A DNA stretch of 64,000 nt from Cryptomeria japonica. Lineage: Eukaryota > Streptophyta > Pinopsida > Cupressales > Cupressaceae. How positions within the stretch are numbered: the stretch's first letter is position 1; every line of letters starts with the position of its first letter. The translations under genes were made by a program, and so were the position numbers. Below the pieces are notes generated by a model that was given only the letters and a program-made list of their open reading frames with translations, was not told the DNA's origin and made no database searches. The stretch spans positions 598,119,335 through 598,183,334 of the forward strand of contig NC_081415.1 in the NCBI RefSeq assembly GCF_030272615.1. Reading direction: 5' to 3'. This document shows positions 23,379-34,420 of the stretch, piece after piece.

Positions 23379-24487
23379 ACCCCCCTCTTCCCCTCCATTC
23401 CCCCCTCTCTCACCCTCTCTCTCTCATCAAATTTCGTGGAATGATGGGAAAATAGATTGTAAATTTTTAGGCAAGTAATTGAAAATCTGAAAGACTACAC
23501 ACCTAATTCTTTGAAGATTAAGGAATTGGTGAGAATTTTATATTTCAATTCAAAACCATTAGATAAAGAGGAGCCACCTTCATCATAGGTTCAATCTATT
23601 TCATAACTTAAGAAACCAAGTCCAATCAATAAAAAGCCCATAAATAAGCTTGCATGCTTCTAAACCATCACATTTCAACTTAAAGTCTTGTTTCTAGTAT
23701 GGGTGCTTAATGAAGTAAATTTGGTATCATAGTCTCTAGTTGTTGTAGTAGCATTATGTTCCACCTTCATCATAGGTTCTATCTATGTCATAAATTAAGC
23801 AATCAAGGCCAATTATAAGTGGGTCTTCTTAGTCCTGGAAATCTCTCTCTCTCTCTCAACCTATCTTTCTCTCGACCTCCCTCCCCCCTCCTCTCCCTTC
23901 CCTCGGGTGCTCTCTTTCTTTCTTTGTCACACAAGCAATAGACATATCCAATTATGTGTACCTAATGAAACCTTTAATCCTAATTACCTTTCATTGAAAG
24001 AGTTATTCAATTAAGCTTTTACAAAGGTCAAATTGTCTTGGCATTCTAACCCTTTGGATCCCACCTCTCTCTACATATCTTTCTTTCTCTCTCTCGCTTT
24101 TCCCCTCTCTCCCCCATCTCCCTCTCCCTCCCCCTCTATCTCACCCTCTTTATCTCTTTCCTCTCTCTATCTCCCTCTCTATCTCTTTATCTCTCTCCCT
24201 CCCTCCCTCTCCCTTTCTCTCTCCCTAACTTTGATTGGAACCAAGATTATTAGTCACAATAAATAATTCTTGAATAGGTAAGAAATTATGATCTCAAGAA
24301 AAATCCCACAAATGAACTTGCATGCATCTAAACCATCACACTTCAACTTATTCATATTTCTAGTATGGGTTTTTAATGAAGTAAATTTTGTATCACAGTC
24401 TCTAGAGCATCGGGCACTACCTTCATCATAGGTTATATCTATGTGATAACTTTAGCAACCAAGGCCAATTGTAAGTGGGTCTTCTCA

Positions 24488-24490
<3 letters not shown>

Positions 24491-24567
<77 letters not shown>
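24491..24567. repeat. (CT)n microsatellite
   Basis: About 38 CT units are followed by a degenerate CT-rich tail to about 24690. Confidence 0.97.
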
Positions 24568-24569
<2 letters not shown>

Positions 24570-24704
24570 ACCTCCCTTTACCCATGCCTTTCTCTTTCTC
24601 TTTCTCAAGTTCTCTCTCTCTACCTCTCTCCCCCTCCTCTCCCTTCCCCCACCTCTCTTCGTCTCTCTCCCCCACTTCTTCTCCTCTATTTGTTTCATAA
24701 CACT

Positions 24705-24985
24705 TAGGTGGAGGCCAAACTTTAGGACTCAAAATATGAACGGGTTAATTTTTCTTAACCCATTTGCATTACTGGCCCTAAAATTGTGGTTGTGTCTTGT
24801 TTGGGTCTATAGTCTCAAAAACTCATACATTGTTTTTATTGTTAATAATCCATATGGGTTTTTAACATTATAGACATTACAAACCCATTTGGACACCCTA
24901 GCATTTTAGGGGCCAAAAATACAAATGGGTTAGGTAAAAGTAACCCATACACATTATGTTTAGTTAAAGTGGATTGACAACAAAA
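24705..24985. repeat. Imperfect palindrome, MITE-like
   Basis: The left arm (about 24739-24830: CGGGTTAATTTTTCTTAACC, then GGCCCTAAAATTGTGG) is mirrored by the right arm (about 24860-24947: TTTTAGGGGCCAAAAATAC, then AAATGGGTTAGG). The fold centres near 24843. Pairing weakens towards the outer ends, so the exact limits are uncertain. No coding capacity is present. It fits a foldback or MITE-type element; no clear TSD was found. Confidence 0.6.
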
Positions 24986-25199
24986 AAAAAAGCACCAAAA
25001 AATTCTGATGAAGGTCCCACTGAAACTATTTCTATCTACCCACGACATTATCGAATAGTTTAAGAGTTTGTTTTCTATATATGAATTCAAATGATTGAAA
25101 TGTATAGCTCATTTGATTTTTTAATGTTCTTTTGTTTGTTTAATGCTTTTGATTGTCAAATTCAATGATTTTTATAATTTTCATGACATTATTTGTTTG

Positions 25200-26786
25200 T
25201 TTAATTTGTATAATATTTACTAACACATATGATGCTATCTAGGACAATTGATATTAAGGATGGGAAGGAACAAGAAAGAAACAACATAATCACAAGAGGT
25301 AGGAAAGGAAATACAAAGGGATCACATGACAAGACTATGTGAAGTGAGAAAAATGGGAGGAGGAGGTATGCCATATATACCAACTCAATTAAATGTATCT
25401 AATGAACCTAATACAAACCAAGAACAAGTTCTAATCAATGATCAATTATTTTTATTTAATGCAAACTAATAACATGCACCAATATTAACACATACTGAAA
25501 TTATTCATAGAAAACCAAAGTATCTGATTGACATTGATGAAATATTTTGAAGCCAATTCCCAATAAAATTCCCAAACACACTTGTAGAAGAATGGCTAAT
25601 AGAATATGGAAAAACTATTTTGAGAGATTAAATCAAACTAGAAGATGCCAATTAATTGTTGAAATGATAAAAAATCAGAATTTTAAAGAAACAATAAAAA
25701 TTATTGGCTTAAGATCATCTAGAAAATGAAAAAATAAATTAAAAAACTATACTAATAAATATATTTGATGTGTATCAAGCATTTGGTTTGACATCATGCT
25801 CTAGAGATGCCAACATTACTTGATGTGTTCTTACGTCAACTATAGTGAGAAAGCAAACTTAAAAATCTTGTTTAATAAGCAAAACAAGTAAGTTATAAAG
25901 ATAAATATAGCACTATGTCATGCTACAGGGAGGCATGAGAAAATTAAGGATCCTAACAATAATTCTCTTTGGGCATTCTCAAGTAGAATTCCATGAAAAT
26001 AAAAGGTTGTTATTGATGCATTAGGAGCATGAATTGAAAATTGTTGGCATGACAACACGAGTTTTTCCCAATCAAAGAGATGTTGTTAGAAGGCAAATTA
26101 GATCTAGAAATAATGAGCTACATTCAGAACACACTTTGGATATGACTAAAACACAATTTTATGAGAAATTGGTTCAAATATATCCTCAAATAAGAATTAG
26201 TACAGGAAAAATTTCAAATTGAAAAATCTCGTTATGTTAAGATAAATCATGCATAAGCCACATGTTGTTGTGGAATGTATATTGAATTTTCCATGCATTA
26301 TGATATTTATCATCATATATGTTGTACTTTGCACACTAACAATGTGTTTGTAGGAATGTGGTATACAAGTACCTCCAAAGTCATCAAGACATTTTATTTC
26401 AAGTGTATTATGTAAAACAGATGATGACTACACTTTTTATAAGATGATGTGTTTGAAAGGCTTATATGCTACATGTGGTGGTTTGCAACACTTGCAAAGA
26501 TGTGTACATTTAGAGAGCACACATGAAATTAGAAAGAAACTAGTCTCTTTTAAAAAATACAAGTCAATCACATATGTGGTTAAAGAAGGAAAAGAGTTGA
26601 AGAGATATGAGTTAGTGAATAAAGATATACATGTAGTTGAGTTTATGAGTTTCAAGAGAAACTAGTTTATGCTTATGTAATGCATGCACATAGATTTTAG
26701 TGGTTGGATGAACAATTCAAGTTATGTAAGGGAACATTTCCTCTTAGTACCATTGTCTCTATTGTATATTTTTCTGATAATTATAC
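25200..26786 (+). pseudogene. Fossil coding sequence, part 1 (unrecognised transposase-like family)
   Basis: Protein-like pieces in shifting plus-strand frames include KPKYLIDIDEIF (near 25515), VGMTTRVFPNQRDVVRRQ (26040), LYATCGGLQHLQRCVH (26450) and SITYVVKEGKELKRYELV (26565). The last piece is WLDEQFKLCKGTFPLSTIVS followed by YFSDNYT, which ends at the copia insertion. The reading frame continues in part 2 at 33855 once the copia element and one copy of the TATAC repeat are discounted. The aspartate of SDNYT could be one of the catalytic acids of an RNase H-like (DDE) fold; that is inference. Many stops show it is dead. Confidence 0.6.
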
Positions 26787-27981
26787 TGTTGGCCATTTGG
26801 TAGAATTGATTATGTGTTGCATTAATGCCAACACTAGTTGTTTAGATGCTTTACTAGCACCATTTTGGTCCCGATAGGTTGAGTGGTTTCTGGTTGATTT
26901 GGATCTGGCATGACCTGGTAGGATCCAGTATAGTTTGGTGATGGAATTGGTTTGTTCATGATATTCATGCTCATATTCAGTAAGTTGGTTTTGGTCTGGT
27001 GATCAGATGCTATTCTGTTTTCTTAGAAGCTTGGTTTTTGGTTCCAGTGAGGGTTTCACCAACAAAGCTTTTGATGAAGATCTTTGATGAATTGCATAAG
27101 TGGTGTTGGTGCAGCTTCTAGTAGAGTTTTAGGATGTTGTTGGTGATCATTTTTGAGACTTGGTGGATGGAGATCATTGTTGTAGCATGTGGAACTATAT
27201 TGGGTCCTGGTTGATCTAGGTTATGGACCGGCTTTAATGTAACATGTGGATTGGACCTCTCGATGTGCTCTTGGGATGTCCTATGTGTTGGGTATTATTT
27301 GTTTTCTCTAAGGCCAAAATGTTTTATAATTATGTAATGGGTTTATTATCTAGTGGCCGACCTAATTGTTTATGGTCGAGGGTTTGTATATATAGATGTA
27401 AGATCTCATTGTAGATCATAGGAATGGGAATAGGAATGTAATGTATGAATAATGCAATATCATTCAGGTAGAGGATTTGGTCGATCATTGGAGATTGAAT
27501 TGGTTTTATGTAATAGGATTTAGTCCTCCGGTATTGAGCTTAATTAGAATTGTACTTAGGCATAGGAGATGCTATCTTTTGTAGTTCAACACTTCTTCAT
27601 ATTGTAGTCTAGATTTCTATGTAGTTAGTGAGGTTCCTTTTGTGATGAGCAGTGCACTCTAGGATGTTGGCTTTCCTACAAGTGTAGGCCCCTCAATTGT
27701 AATTCACATACTTACTGCAGAAGTATTATTTGACTATGGGTAGGCTTCCCACCATGGTTTTTCCCTTTATCGGGTTTTCCATATATAAATCTTGGTGTCA
27801 TGTGGATGATATTTCTTCTGTGATTATTGTTTATGCTTAATTGGTTTAACTTATATTCCGGTATTAATTTTTTGGGTTTCAAATTTAAAGTTTTAATTGC
27901 TAATGGTTTCGGTAATCTGTCACAATTGATTCACCCCCCCCCCCCTCTCAGTTGTCTTCTGATTATTTGAATTGTCTAACA
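26787..27981 (+). repeat. Copia 5' LTR (1195 bp)
   Basis: It starts TGTTGGCCATTTGG and ends GTCTAACA. The probable promoter is TATATATAG at 27387-27395 with ATGTAAGATCTCA just downstream. The GGTTTTTCCC block lies near 27758 and the closing TGATTCACC plus C-run near 27928. It lacks a ~13-base segment present near the start of the 3' LTR. Confidence 0.93.
27387..27395 (+). promoter_or_regulatory. TATA box of copia LTR
   Basis: TATATATAG is repeated at the same place in the 3' LTR (33244-33252). ATGTAAGATCTCA follows in both and also in the family E LTR, so transcription probably begins shortly downstream. Confidence 0.6.
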
Positions 27982-27983
27982 AT

Positions 27984-27995
27984 TGGTATCAGAGC
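27984..27995 (+). promoter_or_regulatory. Copia primer-binding site
   Basis: TGGTATCAGAGC is complementary to the 3' end of initiator methionine tRNA, two bases after the LTR end. This is the standard copia first-strand primer site. Confidence 0.93.
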
Positions 27996-28074
27996 CTTGG
28001 TCCTCTCTATAGAAAGCTTAACCACTTGAGGAAGATCCTATAGTGACTAACAGTTCAAGATCATCCAGTTCTTT

Positions 28075-28945
28075 TGGAGCTATCTTTCGGAGAGATATTC
28101 CTAGGCTTGATGAAACAAATTACACAATATGGAATATTCGGATGGAGACTCATCTGAGATGTCTTGGCAAGGAGATTTAGGAGATCACATAGAATGGTGT
28201 CACACCTTATTATCCGAGATCTGGAAATCCTGCTCTGAAAAACCTGGATAAGAAGCTTGAGAATGATTGTAGAGAAAGAGAAGCCCTCTTGTGTGCACTT
28301 TCTAATCAGTAAATAATGGGATAAATCTAAAAATCATCTGGAAAGGCTATATGGGATAAGTTGGAGACTCTTAATGAAGGTGACCCTACAGTGAAGATTG
28401 CTAAACTTGATGGTTACCGAGTGAGATATGAAAACATAAAGATGGAAGAAGATGAAAGGATTACTGCATTCATGGAAAGGGTAAATGAGGTTGTTATGAG
28501 AATTCAATGTTGTAGTGGAACTCTAAGCGAAGATGAAATTATTTCTAAAGTTCTGAGAGCCCTACCACCAACTTAAAAAATGAAGGCTATTGCTATTAAT
28601 GAGTTGAGAAGAATGGCTAATACATCTATCAATAGAGATACTTTGGTTGGGAAACTATCTTCTTTTGAGCTTGAAGAATTTGGACCTTCTGGAGCTGTGA
28701 AGACTGAACCTAATTTTCATCCATCTACATCTGCAACCAGTAAGCAAGATTGGAAAGCTTTGTATACAAAGGAATTGGAAGATATCAAGAGAGAAGATGA
28801 TGAGTTTGAGCAACTTGAAGAACTATTTTCTACAAGAGTACCTAAAGGACCGGTGGGAAGTAAGTATGAAGGAAAATAACCTTTTAAATGTTTTCCATGT
28901 AATAAGATTGGTCATTTTGCATCTAGATGTCCTGAAAGGAATTCA
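28075..28945 (+). pseudogene. gag: Copia gag (UBN2 capsid and one zinc knuckle)
   Basis: The protein begins around IPRLDETNYTIWNIRMETHL (28097). It has ALKNLDKKLENDCREREALL, GKAIWDKLETL, then YENIKMEEDERITAFMERV and SEDEIISKVLRALPP, the UBN2 capsid pattern. An intact knuckle, CFPCNKIGHFASRC, lies at 28889-28930. Its role is to form the particle and bind the RNA. Stops interrupt it near 28177, 28310-28330, 28574 and 28877. Gag and the first part of pol share one frame, as expected for a copia polyprotein. Confidence 0.9.
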
Positions 28946-29605
28946 AGATTTGAAGAAAGAGTTACAAGATCATTTAAGTCTAACCCTAGATATCAGAACA
29001 AGTATAAGTATAAGAAAAATAGAGACAAGTCATACTACATAGCGGATGAGGAAGGCATTACTGATTCTGATGATGAACCAACAGAAGACTCTGCTAGTGG
29101 TTCTGACAATGGAAAGGAATGGGTGTTCTTGGCTATCAAGGAAGATGATCCGGCATTGGAGGAGAATGTACCTGAAGAGAAGGCACTTGCTTCTAAAATT
29201 GAAGGCAGGGATGAATGGGTAATTGATAGCGGTTGTTCACATCATATGACTGGAGATAAAGGGAAGTTTCTATCTTTGCAAGAATTTGATGGTAGTCTAG
29301 TTAGATTTGGAGATGACAAAGCATGTATGATCAAAAGAAAATGAACTATATCATTGGATGGTAAGAACAATACTAACAATGTTTATTATGTTGAAGGTTT
29401 AACGCATAATCTTTTGAGTGTAGGACAATTGGTGTATAAGAGATATCAATTACATTTCAAGGATGTAAAATGCAAAATCATTAACAAATATGGCTTGGAG
29501 ATTGCAAACGGTACACAGACAAAAGGTAATATATTTCATTTGAACTCTGGTGAGAAGACATGTTTGATTACATAGATTGATGAGAGTTGGCTATGGCATA
29601 AAAGG
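28946..29605 (+). pseudogene. pol: Copia protease and GAG-pre-integrase region
   Basis: An acidic linker precedes the aspartic protease motif WVIDSGCSHHMTG (about 29216-29254), with the catalytic Asp in D-S-G. Then come NNVYYVEGLTHNLLSVGQL and, after a stop near 29573, the HHCC zinc-binding N-terminal domain of integrase, starting WHKRLCHVNF and closing with CKECQMGK (about 29700). The enzyme would cleave the polyprotein. It is interrupted by stops near 29342 and 29573. Confidence 0.9.
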
Positions 29606-30412
29606 TTGTGTCATGTGAATTTTGATTGCATTGTAAAGATCAATTCAACTAAGGCAGTTAGGAATATACCTAAGATTATGAAGCCCTATAATCCGGTTTG
29701 TAAAGAATGTCAAATGGGTAAACAGGTCAAAACCTCTTTTAGGAGTATACAAGATAAATCAAATGATGTTCTTGATCTTATTCATACTGATTTGTGTGGC
29801 CCTGCTAGAGTTAAAAGTTTTCAAGGTGATAGATATTTCATGCTAATCATTGATAATTATTCTAGAATGATGTGGGTTACTTTTCTGAAAGAAAAATCTG
29901 AAGCATTTGAAAAGTTTAAAATATTTAAGGCTAAAGTGGAAACTAAGTCAAGATTGAAGATTAAATGTTTGAGGTCAGATCATGGTGGAGAATTCACATC
30001 CAGTGAGTTTAATAACTTTTGTGAGAAGAATGGTATAAGAAAACAATTTTCTACTCCCCAGACACCTCAACAGAATGGAGTTGTGGAAAGAAAGAACATA
30101 ACTATCTTGGATACTGCTAGAACAATGATGATGGAAGATAGTCTACCTCATATCTAATATAGAGAAGCAGTGGGCACAATAGTTTATACATTCAACAAAG
30201 TACATATCAAAGGAGAAACTAGTAAGACACCTTATGAATTATGGTCTGGCAATACACCTACAGTTAAGTATATCAGAATTTTTGGTAGTAAATATTATAT
30301 CAGGAGAGATGTGATGAAGGCATATTTTGTGGTTATTCTAATAAAAGAAAAGCATATAGATGTTATAACAAGAGATTGCAGAGAATTGTGGAGAGTGCTA
30401 ATGTCAAAGTAG
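29606..30412 (+). pseudogene. pol: Copia integrase
   Basis: The catalytic core is visible: LIHTDLCGPARV (first Asp), FMLIIDNYSRMMWV (second Asp in the family pattern), RSDHGGEFTS and TPQQNGVVERKN (the Glu). These are the D, D and E positions that insert the cDNA. A stop at 30155 cuts the core after MMMEDSLPHI. A further piece with KTPYELWSGNTPTVKYIRIF (30215-30280) belongs to the C-terminal part. Confidence 0.9.
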
Positions 30413-30857
30413 ATGAGCTAAACAAAAATTAAATCAAAGTTTATGAGAAGGAACCAGTAGTGGAAATGATTATATCTAAATCGGTATCACCTTTACCGGA
30501 ATAGAGTATTGAACTAGTTACACTGGTGGTATCAGAGAATTCTATAGTGACTGAAGAACAAGGAAGAGGAACAGAGAGTCAAAGGACTCCTAGGTATGTG
30601 AGATTGAATCATTCAAAAGATCAAATCATTGGGGATAAGAGCAATGGAGTGATGACAAGAAGAAGACTGGCAACTAATGAGGTATGTTTAATTTCACAAA
30701 TTGAACCAATATCAGTAATTGAGGCATATAAAGATGAATATTGGTTGAAAGCTATGGAAAAGAATTAGATCAGATTGAGAAAAATAACACATGGACTTTG
30801 GTTCCCCGACCTAAAAATAAGAATGTTATTGGGACTAAATGAGTTTTTAGAAATAAA
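30413..30857 (+). pseudogene. pol: Copia integrase-RT linker, decayed
   Basis: The frame changes here. 30526-30768 carries SKDQIIGDKSNGVMTRRRLA and PISVIEAYKDEYWLKAMEKN, the usual lead-in to copia reverse transcriptase. It is followed by NNTWTLVPRPKNKNVIGTKW-like text with a TGA in place of Trp at about 30840. Confidence 0.8.
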
Positions 30858-31652
30858 TTGAATGAGGATGGTCAAGTTATAAGAAATAAGGCTAGATTGG
30901 TTTGTAAAGGATATTCTCAGAAGGAAGGAATTGGTTATGGAGAGACTTTTGTACCTATAGCTAGGATTGAAGCTGTAAGATTATTTCTTGCCTATGTTGC
31001 TTATAAAAACTACAAGGTTTATCAAATGGATGTTAAATGTGCATTTTTAAATGGGGATCTTGATGATGAAGTTTATATTGAGAAACCTAATGGTTTTTCA
31101 CTATCAGATGATACAAATATGGTTTCCAATTTAAGGAAAGCTTTATATGGATTGAAACAAGCACCCAGAGCTTGGTATGCAAGGTTGGATAAATATCTTT
31201 TGAAACTTGGTTTTACAAAGGGTAGTGCTAACATTAATTTATATTATAAGATCACTGATGATGATATACTGATTATTGAAGTATTTGTTGATGACATTAT
31301 TTTTGGAGGTGAAGATAAGTTATGCATAGAATTTTCTAAGAATATGGAGAAAGAATTTGAGATGTCTATGATTGGTGAGATGAAATTTTTCTTAGGTTTG
31401 CAGATTACTCAAACTCACAAAGGTATGTTTATCTATCAAACTAAATATGCTAAGGAATTATTGAAGAAATTTGGTATGGGAGATTCTAAATTGGTAAATG
31501 GTCCTATGGTTACAAGTGAGAAATTGACAAGGAAAGATGTTTTTGCACCGGTAAATCCTACAAAATACAAATCTATGATTGGAGGTCTTCTTTATTTAAC
31601 TCAGACTAGGCCTGACATAATGAATGTTGTTCATATTGTTTCAAGATTTTAG
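30858..31652 (+). pseudogene. pol: Copia reverse transcriptase
   Basis: This 264-residue open frame holds the standard blocks: [40 protein letters not shown] (catalytic Asp), [18 protein letters not shown] and [10 protein letters not shown], the F-V-D-D form of the Y-V-D-D box. The thumb follows with MKFFLGLQI and [15 protein letters not shown], then [18 protein letters not shown]. It copies the element RNA into DNA. This is the longest uninterrupted pol piece and ends at a stop just after HIVSRF. It is the only reverse transcriptase found in the window. Confidence 0.95.
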
Positions 31653-32240
31653 AGTGATCCTAGAGAAAATCATGAGAGTGCGGTGAAAAGGATTTTTAGA
31701 TACTTACAAGGAACATTAGAATATGGTTTGTGGTGCCCTAAGGATGATAACTTTTCTTTATGTGCATACACGGATGTTGATTGGGCTAGAGATGTTGATG
31801 ACAAAAAAAAGTACTTCTGGTGGAGCTTTCTTTCCTAGAAAGAAATTGGTTTCATGGATCAACAAGAAATAGTCATTTACTTCTTTATCTATTACTGAAG
31901 ATGAGTATGTTGCTGCTGCTACTAACTCTACACAGGTTTTATGGATGAAGCAAATATTGAAGGATATAAAGGTGGATTGTGATGCACCGGTAGATATTCA
32001 CTGTGATAACTCTACTACTATTTATATATCAAAGAATCTGGTATTTCATTCTAAGACAAAGTACATATCTATCAATTATAAATTTTTGAAGGAAAAGGTG
32101 GAAGCAAATGAAGTTAGATTGGTTTATGTGAACAGTAAAGAGTAGATTGCAAATATTTTCACTAAACCTTTGCCCAAGGAATCATTTGAGTACCTAAGAG
32201 ACACATTGGGAGTTTTTGCCCCTCCGATAGAGTCTTGATT
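31653..32240 (+). pseudogene. pol: Copia RNase H
   Basis: The domain starts HESAVKRIFRYLQGTLEYGL and CAYTDVDWARDVDD (first catalytic Asp). An extra base in an A-run at about 31805 shifts the frame. The remaining blocks follow: TSGGAF, SITEDEYVAAATNSTQ, VDIHCDNSTTIYISKN and the end of the polyprotein near 32238. RNase H removes the RNA template. It is broken by the frameshift and by stops near 31870 and 32143. Confidence 0.9.
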
Positions 32241-32629
32241 GATGCAGTTTGGCATCAGTCCGGTATGCATTATTAGAAATACTATTCATTCTGGCACTGA
32301 TGTGGGGATGCTACTGCTTAGGGGGAGTAGTCAACTTTGTAATTCAGTGGTTTATGTTTTTTATGTTATATTTTTGTCATATTTCTGGCATTGATGTCAA
32401 AGGGGGAGTGACATTGATGTGAAAAAGAAAAGGAAGTGAAAAAGAATAAGAAAAGGGAGAGATTCAGAGCTTTATAGAGATATCATTCATAGGGGGAGCT
32501 TGGTCTTTATTTCAGAGTTGTATGTGGGAGATTGTTAGTTATCTTCCATTGGGGGAGACTTGTTTGGCATTTCTTGGTACTTAGATGTTTTTCACATCTA
32601 GTGTTTCCATCAATGCCAAAGGGGGAGAT
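32241..32629 (+). promoter_or_regulatory. Copia 3' untranslated region with repeated polypurine tracts
   Basis: The tract next to the LTR is GCCAAAGGGGGAGAT (32615-32629). GGGGGAG also occurs near 32321, 32400 (in TCAAAGGGGGAGTG), 32492 and 32552. The 32400 copy has the same GGCATTGATG context as the terminal one. Confidence 0.8.
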
Positions 32630-33854
32630 TGTTGGCCATTTGGTAGAATTGATTATGTGTTGTATTGATGTTTTGTCATTGATGCCAACACTAGCTATTT
32701 GGATGCTTTACTGACACCCTTTTGGTCCCGATAGGTTGAGAGGTTTCTAGTTGCTTTGGATCTGGCATGATCCAGTAGGCTTTGGTATATTTTGGTGATT
32801 AAATTGGCTTGTTCATGATACTCATGCTCATATTCAGTAAGTTGGTTTTGGTCTGGTGATCGGATGCTATCCTGTTTTCTTAGAATGTTGGTTTCTGGCT
32901 CCGGCGAGGGTTTCACCGACAGAGATTTTGATGAAGATCTTTGATGAATTGCATAAGTGGTGTTGGTGTAGCTTTTGGTGGAGTTTCAAGATGCTGTTGC
33001 TCATGATGTTCGAGACTTAGCAAATGGAGATCATTGTTGTAGCATGTGGACCTATACTGGGTCCCGGTTGATCTAGGTTATGGATCGACTTTAATGTAAT
33101 GCATGGATTGGACCTCTCGATGTGTTCCCAGGATGTCTTATGTTTTGGATATTATTTGTTTGGTCTAAGGCCAACATGGTTTGTAATTATGTAATGGGTT
33201 TATTATCTGGTGGCCGACCTAATTGTTTATGGTCGAGGGTTTGTATATATAGATGTAAGATCTCATTGTAGATCGTATGGGAGAGATCGTAGGAATGGGA
33301 ATATGAATGCAATATGTGAATAATTTAATATCATTCAGGAAGAGGATTTGTTCGATCATTGGATATCGAATTAGGTTTATGTAACAGGATTTAGTCCTCT
33401 AGTGTTGAGCTTAACCGAAACTATACTCAGGCATACGAGATGCTATCTTTTGCAGTTCAACACTTCTCCACATTGTAGTCTAGATTTCTATGTAGTCAGT
33501 GAGGCTCCTTTTGTGATGAGCAGTGTGCTCTAGGTTGTCGGCCTTCCTGCAAGTGCAGGCCCCTCAATTGCAATTCACATACTTACTGCAGAAGTATTAT
33601 CTGACTATGGGTAGTCTTCCCACCATGGTTTTTCCCTTTACCAGGTTTTCCATGTATAAATCTTGGTGTCATGTGGATGATATTTCTTCTATGATTATTG
33701 TTTATGCTTAATTGAATTAACTACTATTCAGGTATTAATATTTTGGGCTTTGGTAGTAAAGTTTTAATTGCTAATGGATTTGGTAATCTGTGACAACTAA
33801 TTCACCCCCCCCCCCCACTCTCATTTGTCTTCCAGTTATTTGAAATGTCTAACA
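32630..33854 (+). repeat. Copia 3' LTR (1225 bp)
   Basis: It starts TGTTGGCCATTTGG and ends GTCTAACA, followed by the TATAC duplication. A TATATATAG promoter lies at 33244-33252. It aligns end to end with the 5' LTR apart from small indels. Confidence 0.93.
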
Positions 33855-34420
33855 TATACACTAGAATGCCAAAATGAAGTGTAATATTAGTATTACCACT
33901 CTAAACAAGTTACTATTTTTGTACACATATCATTCATGCATGCACATGATAGCATAGATGAGGGTATAAAACTATTGAGAGAGTATGGTTTCTACATAAG
34001 CGATGATCATAGTCATTTGTCAGAGTTTGTACAAGGATGCTTTCAAGTTTACTATGAGAATTTAAGGAAGAGAAATATGAAATACAACCAACACACCATG
34101 TGGTAAGATAATTTTACATCACAATTCAAGAATACAATGATCTTCTATTGGTTGAGTAGGATGCATGTGATGAGTGGTGTACAACATTTTTGGAATTTCA
34201 TTAAGGCTGGACATGGGAAGGGAAAGCTCGATGGTGTCGTAGCATGTGTAAAAAAGTCACTTGCTAGAGAGAAATAGAGTATAAAGGTGGCACTAAGTCG
34301 ACAAATGCAGTGCAATGATTTTGGAATGGTGTAACTCGATGATGAGACTAGGTAATGAATACCTAAGTCTATTGTTTCTGGATTCTTTTGGATGATATGT
34401 GAATCTAATATGGGTAAAAG
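33855..34420 (+). pseudogene. Fossil coding sequence, part 2 (unrecognised transposase-like family)
   Basis: One plus-strand frame runs through most of this piece with only a few stops. Motifs in order are YYHSKQVTIFVHI, GIKLLREYGFYISDDHSHLS, FVQGCFQVYYENLRKRNMKY, TSQFKNTMIFYWLSRMHV, FWNFIKAGHGKGKLDGVVAC and VKKSLARE. Combined with the DNYT end of part 1 this gives acidic residues at spacings compatible with an RNase H-like transposase core, the last in HGKG--DG. I believe this is a dispersed plant family, but that is recollection and I cannot name it. It ends at the B3 insertion and resumes at 42170. Confidence 0.6.

Larger units (their letters stand above)
26787..33854 (+). mobile_element. 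Complete Ty1/copia retrotransposon (7068 bp), decayed
   Basis: It has 5' LTR 26787-27981, PBS 27984-27995, gag, protease, integrase, reverse transcriptase and RNase H in copia order (integrase before RT), PPT 32618-32629 and 3' LTR 32630-33854. It is flanked by a perfect TATAC duplication (26782-26786 and 33855-33859). It is the only element in the window with pol. The LTRs differ at roughly one base in ten by eye, and many stops and frameshifts interrupt the coding part, so it is old and inactive. It sits inside a fossil coding sequence. Confidence 0.95.
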
